This document shows positions 5,681-8,444 of a DNA stretch of 8,444 nt, one piece after another. How positions within the stretch are numbered: the first letter of the stretch is position 1; every line of letters starts with the position of its first letter. Source of the DNA: Ruminococcaceae bacterium UBA5891 (GTDB taxonomy: Bacteria; Bacillota; Clostridia; Oscillospirales; Acutalibacteraceae); the NCBI GenBank assembly GCA_002431945.1, contig DJET01000074.1, forward strand, positions 1 to 8,444, given 5' to 3'. The notes beneath the pieces were generated by a model. It was not told the origin of the DNA, ran no database searches, and saw only the letters and a list, made by a program, of their open reading frames with translations. The position numbers and the translations under genes were made by a program.

Positions 5681-5715
5681 CATTGCAGCCGCCGTATAAT
5701 ATTTAACAATCCGTT
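5681..5715 (+). repeat. Decayed L module of the dispersed repeat
   Basis: CATTGC at the start and CAATCCGTT at the end are kept, but the interior (CAGCCGCCGTATAAT and following) no longer forms the usual hairpin. It lies just beyond the spoIIE stop. Confidence 0.5.
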
Positions 5716-5727
5716 CCCCCGTTTTTA

Positions 5728-8037
5728 TCAAACCGCCCTTTTTATTACCGCGGTCATAACGGTTATATCGTCCTCGTGCCCGTCGGTGCGGCGGCGTTTC
5801 GCGCCCTCGCATATCCTTTCGGAAAGCTGTTCGGCGGTGCCGTCGGTAAAGCCCTCTATTTCGTCCTTTATCCATTCGGTGCCCTCGCTTACAGCCCCGT
5901 CGGACATAAGCACCACAATATCGTTTTCCTTACAGCGAACAACCGCCTTGTCAAAGCTTACCTCACGCAGTATTCCCGCCGGCAGCGAGGTACTTTCCGC
6001 CTTGCCCGTTCTGCCCGAACGCCTTACAAGCGTGGGCGCGGCGCCTGCCTTGTAAAGCTCCACCCTGCCCGTAAACAGATCTATGCTGGCAATATCAACG
6101 GTTGCAAGCGATTCGTCGGTAGATTTAAACAGCATTGAGGAATTAAGTATTCTGAGCGAGCAATCATACCCGAACCCAGCTTTAATAAGCCTGCACATAA
6201 GACCGGACGCCATGGCGCCGTCCACCGCCGCTCTGCCGCCCGTGCCCATACCGTCGGAAAGGATCATTATAAAATGTCCTCTGCCGTCGAAAAAATACTT
6301 GTAAGCGTCGCCGCACATTGCCGAGTCGGAAGCGCATTTTTGCTCTACCCCCACGTCTACCCTAAGCGCCGCATGCTCGTTTAAAACAATAAAAATTTCG
6401 CCGCCGTTTTCACTTACCGACGGTATATCGAAATCCCTTTCGCACACAACAGACACCATCTTCATAACCTGAAGCTTGTTGATAATAAGCGAAGGGTCTT
6501 TTTTTACCCTCATTTCAATTGTCATTCTGCCGTATTTATCGGTTTTGCTTGAGCATTCCTCTACCCTTATATCAAGATTTTTAAGCGCCGCCGCGGCTTT
6601 TTCGGCGGCGGAATTGTCAAAGCGGTCGTCTTTTTCAAGCTCGCGCGAAAGCTCGGAAAGCATTGCCGAAATGCCGTCGAACTGGTCGGATACCACACCT
6701 CTTACTTCGTCTATGCGGTTTTCTGCGGCAATGCGCGAAGCGTAATCCGAATAGCGCTTGTAAGCCGCGTTCGCCACGCGCGCCACCCTTAGGCACCTGC
6801 CCTTAAATTCTTCGGGGGCGGCGTTTTCGGGCGAGCGCTCACCGCTTTTTACAGCGTTTGTCATTTCAAGAACGGCTTTCAGCGTATCGTCGCGCTTGCT
6901 TTCCCAGCAGTGAAGCCTGAGCTTGCAGCCGGCGCAGGCGTCCTGCTCTACCGCGGTTATAACGCTGCCGAAATCGGGCGAGTTTATTTTTGAAAGCTCC
7001 GCCGCCACCTGCTCAACCGTGTCCGAAACGTCGCAAAGCGCGCCGGCGGCAATATCAAGCCGCATTGAAAGCGAGCGCTTAACGCCGTCCGGCGCGGAAA
7101 GACGCGGATACGCCGAAAACAGCTTGCCAAGACGTATGCCCGCCCTTCGCGGAACCGCCAAAAACAACGCCGAGCCGAGCGCCGCCTCTATAACCGTTTG
7201 GGCTATAAGCACGGGATTGCCCGATATTACCGACCCCGCAAGGCTGAAAACCAGCGGCACCGCCGTTTGAACATATTTTCCGAACGAGGAAAAAACGCCT
7301 GCAATAAGCCCCGTAAATGCGTAAACAACGGCTATTTCGCCCGAAACTCCGCTAAGGCACATTGCAAACGAAACCGTTATTCCGCTTACCGAGCCCGAAA
7401 GTATACCGCCGTATTTGGCGGCGGTAAGTATTACCGCAATACCGAGTATATGACCGAGACTTATGCCGTTAAAGGTAAAGCCGTTTATACCCGTAAGCGC
7501 CATACCTATCAACACCGAAAGCGAGGCAAGCTCGTCCGCCCTGAGCCCTGCGGCGGCGTTTTTAAAAGAATTAAAACAGCGGCATACAAAAAATGCTCCC
7601 ATTGCCGCAAAAAGCGATTCGCAAAGTACGTTTAAAAAATTAACGTTAAGCCCGCTTAACGTTACCGCCGAGGTTAAAAAGCTTGCAAGAAACGCCATAG
7701 CGCTTAAAAAAATCGGATTTGAGGAAAGCCGTTTAAGCCCGCCGAGCAGCAGCTTTACCGCCACCACCGCAAACGCGGCGGCAATATATTTAAAGCCTCC
7801 GCTTCCTATTGCCGGAATAAAATATCCCAAAAAAACGCCCGTTGCCGCGGCAGGAGTATATGTAAGCGAGCAGCCAGCAATAAAAGAAATACCGAACGGC
7901 AAAAGATTTCCCAAAACCGCCCCGCGCGACATTATAAACCCAACCGCCGCCGCAGATATATGCATACCCGCCGCCGCAAGCAAAATACCGGTATCGTATT
8001 TTTCCTTTCTGTTTACGGAATTTGCAATTTCCTTCAA
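5728..8037 (-). CDS. spoIIE: Stage II sporulation protein E, PP2C phosphatase
   Basis: SpoIIE is the integral membrane phosphatase at the asymmetric division septum that dephosphorylates SpoIIAA-P, freeing sigma-F in the forespore; it also interacts with FtsZ. The 769-residue product (827 in B. subtilis) has a multi-spanning membrane region (about 16-297, near ten helices), a cytoplasmic regulatory region (about 298-550) and a C-terminal PP2C/SpoIIE phosphatase domain (about 555-769). Metal-site motifs are intact: CGD (575-577), LSDGMGTG (593-600, Asp595), MSDGA (711-715, Asp713) and GHEDDITV (753-760). Cys368, Cys371 and Cys377-Trp form a conserved-looking cysteine cluster in the regulatory part. 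The start is TTG 8037, preceded by GGCGGTGAA; the first in-frame ATG would remove 24 residues up to the first membrane helix. It is a monocistronic-looking gene with a Spo0A-type promoter upstream. Confidence 0.96.
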   Translation of the reverse strand: MKEIANSVNRKEKYDTGILLAAAGMHISAAAVGFIMSRGAVLGNLLPFGISFIAGCSLTYTPAAATGVFLGYFIPAIGSGGFKYIAAAFAVVAVKLLLGGLKRLSSNPIFLSAMAFLASFLTSAVTLSGLNVNFLNVLCESLFAAMGAFFVCRCFNSFKNAAAGLRADELASLSVLIGMALTGINGFTFNGISLGHILGIAVILTAAKYGGILSGSVSGITVSFAMCLSGVSGEIAVVYAFTGLIAGVFSSFGKYVQTAVPLVFSLAGSVISGNPVLIAQTVIEAALGSALFLAVPRRAGIRLGKLFSAYPRLSAPDGVKRSLSMRLDIAAGALCDVSDTVEQVAAELSKINSPDFGSVITAVEQDACAGCKLRLHCWESKRDDTLKAVLEMTNAVKSGERSPENAAPEEFKGRCLRVARVANAAYKRYSDYASRIAAENRIDEVRGVVSDQFDGISAMLSELSRELEKDDRFDNSAAEKAAAALKNLDIRVEECSSKTDKYGRMTIEMRVKKDPSLIINKLQVMKMVSVVCERDFDIPSVSENGGEIFIVLNEHAALRVDVGVEQKCASDSAMCGDAYKYFFDGRGHFIMILSDGMGTGGRAAVDGAMASGLMCRLIKAGFGYDCSLRILNSSMLFKSTDESLATVDIASIDLFTGRVELYKAGAAPTLVRRSGRTGKAESTSLPAGILREVSFDKAVVRCKENDIVVLMSDGAVSEGTEWIKDEIEGFTDGTAEQLSERICEGAKRRRTDGHEDDITVMTAVIKRAV

Positions 8038-8074
8038 TTTTAATTCACCGCCAAATACATATTTATGTAAACTA

Positions 8075-8107
8075 ATTATACAACGGGCGGTCGGTTTAAA
8101 TTGTCAA
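8075..8107 (-). promoter_or_regulatory. spoIIE promoter, sigma-A hexamers with 21-bp spacer
   Basis: On the minus strand perfect TTGACA (8107-8102) and TATAAT (8080-8075) are separated by exactly 21 bp (8081-8101) rather than 17. An over-long spacer is the known feature of the B. subtilis spoIIE and spoIIG promoters, which need Spo0A-P to be used by sigma-A polymerase. The predicted leader to TTG 8037 is about 31 bases. Confidence 0.85.
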
Positions 8108-8141
8108 AGCGTGGGGAAGAATAAAAAGATATTTTGGCGAA
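8102..8141 (+). promoter_or_regulatory. Candidate Spo0A boxes upstream of spoIIE
   Basis: Against the 0A-box consensus TGNCGAA, the plus strand shows TGTCAAA (8102-8108, six of seven, over the -35), TGGGGAA (8112-8118, six of seven, ten bases on, one helical turn) and TGGCGAA (8135-8141, exact). All share one orientation. Tandem boxes at 10-bp steps reaching into the -35 are how Spo0A-P sits at spoII promoters in Bacillus. Confidence 0.65.
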
Positions 8142-8188
8142 TTAAAAGAAAATAACGTTATGCCATCGGTCGGTCTAACTCTTCCTGG

Positions 8189-8284
8189 CATTGCGGTGCG
8201 GGTGTCCGGTGGACACCTCTGCGAAGCAGAAGCACTGACCGAGCCGGCAGGCGAGACCGCCGCAAGGTGTGCGTCAATCCGTTT
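8189..8284 (+). repeat. Long variant of the L module, copy D1
   Basis: CATTGCG at the start and CAATCCGTTT at the end are those of the L module, but the interior is about 80 bases. It holds the hairpin GGTGTCC-GGT-GGACACC (8201-8217) and the hairpin TCTGC-GAA-GCAGA (8218-8230). GTGC (8196-8199) and GCAC (8232-8235) can enclose both. The remainder (GAGCCGGCAGGCGAGACCGC region) is GC-rich. It gives no convincing gene; the open frame over it is repeat-derived. Confidence 0.7.
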
Positions 8285-8297
8285 CTCCACCCTCCTC

Positions 8298-8385
8298 GTC
8301 ATTGCGAGGGGCTTTAGCCCCGTGGCAATCCGTTCTCCCTTTTAAGGGTATTACGGATTCTTTCGCGCTTTGCGCTCAGAATGAC
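8298..8385 (+). repeat. Structured dispersed repeat, copy D2 (L + R), best-preserved
   Basis: The L module (8298-8334) is identical to copy A1. R (8335-8385) contains the palindrome CCCTTTTAAGGG, ACGGATT, ATTCT, GCGC-TTT-GCGC and AGAATGAC. AATCCGT (8327-8333) can pair with ACGGATT (8353-8359) around the palindrome. ATTCT (8357-8361) can pair with AGAAT (8378-8382). Three hairpins with shared arms are therefore possible. Confidence 0.82.
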
Positions 8386-8395
8386 ATACCGTTTA

Positions 8396-8444
8396 GTCAT
8401 TGCGGTGCGGGTGTCCTGCGGACACCTCTGCGAAGCAGAAGCAC
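8396..8444 (+). repeat. Long variant of the L module, copy D3 (cut by window end)
   Basis: Bases 8398-8444 match 8189-8235 over 47 positions, differing only in the three-base loop of the first hairpin (TGC for GGT). The copy continues past the window. Confidence 0.75.

Noticed and set aside
7463..8155. A 230-codon plus-strand open frame opposite the membrane region of spoIIE
   Set aside because: It is antisense to an unmistakable spoIIE, has a composition caused by the GC-rich third positions of that gene, and extends over the spoIIE promoter. No family resemblance.
8160..8345. A 61-codon open frame in the right-hand intergenic region
   Set aside because: It consists of repeat sequence and ends in the same VIARGFSPVAIR peptide coded by the L module.
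8142..8444. A tRNA or riboswitch in the intergenic region upstream of spoIIE
   Set aside because: No acceptor/T-arm pattern such as GTTCGAATCC and no known aptamer core is visible; the structure present is explained by the repeat modules.

Overview
The window comes from the chromosome of an endospore-forming Clostridia-type Firmicute. Two sporulation loci show this: a dipicolinate synthase pair (dpaA-dpaB, late mother-cell stage) and a full-length spoIIE (early asymmetric-division stage). The beta-galactosidase fragment has the Firmicutes-style small-chain ending. Purine-rich ribosome binding sites and one TTG and two GTG starts fit the same group. Genus cannot be set from the sequence; an uncultured gut anaerobe is my guess.

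Layout from left to right. (1) 1-519: the 3' end of a GH2 beta-galactosidase, closed by a strong hairpin terminator (531-578). (2) 597-1975: dpaA and dpaB, 14 nt apart, closed by a second terminator near 2014-2066. (3) 1976-2289: no gene, filled by that terminator and a first array of dispersed structured repeats. (4) 2290-3520: a compact AT-rich island. A ribbon-helix-helix regulator (minus) is divergent from a two-gene operon (plus) encoding a membrane-anchored exported protein and a 107-residue protein of unknown function. A very good promoter with a perfect 9+1+9 palindrome over its -10 lies between them. (5) 3710-5128 (minus): a secreted, C-terminally membrane-anchored PIG-L/LmbE-type deacetylase, divergent from a 69-residue XRE regulator (5297-5506). 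(6) 5728-8037 (minus): spoIIE. Its promoter has sigma-A hexamers separated by 21 bp and Spo0A-box-like sites over and upstream of the -35. (7) 8142-8444: no gene, repeats of the same family.

How the parts relate. SpoIIE dephosphorylates SpoIIAA-P to activate sigma-F early in sporulation, and DpaA/DpaB make dipicolinic acid late; they share a programme but are separate transcription units here. The RHH island looks like a self-contained, probably acquired unit: it is AT-rich, has a tight divergent promoter/operator, and has repeats on both sides. The dispersed repeats are the most unusual architecture. They are modular hairpin elements whose outer sequence is constant while the inner hairpin differs between copies. 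The three arrays whose flanking genes are both visible all lie in convergent intervals.
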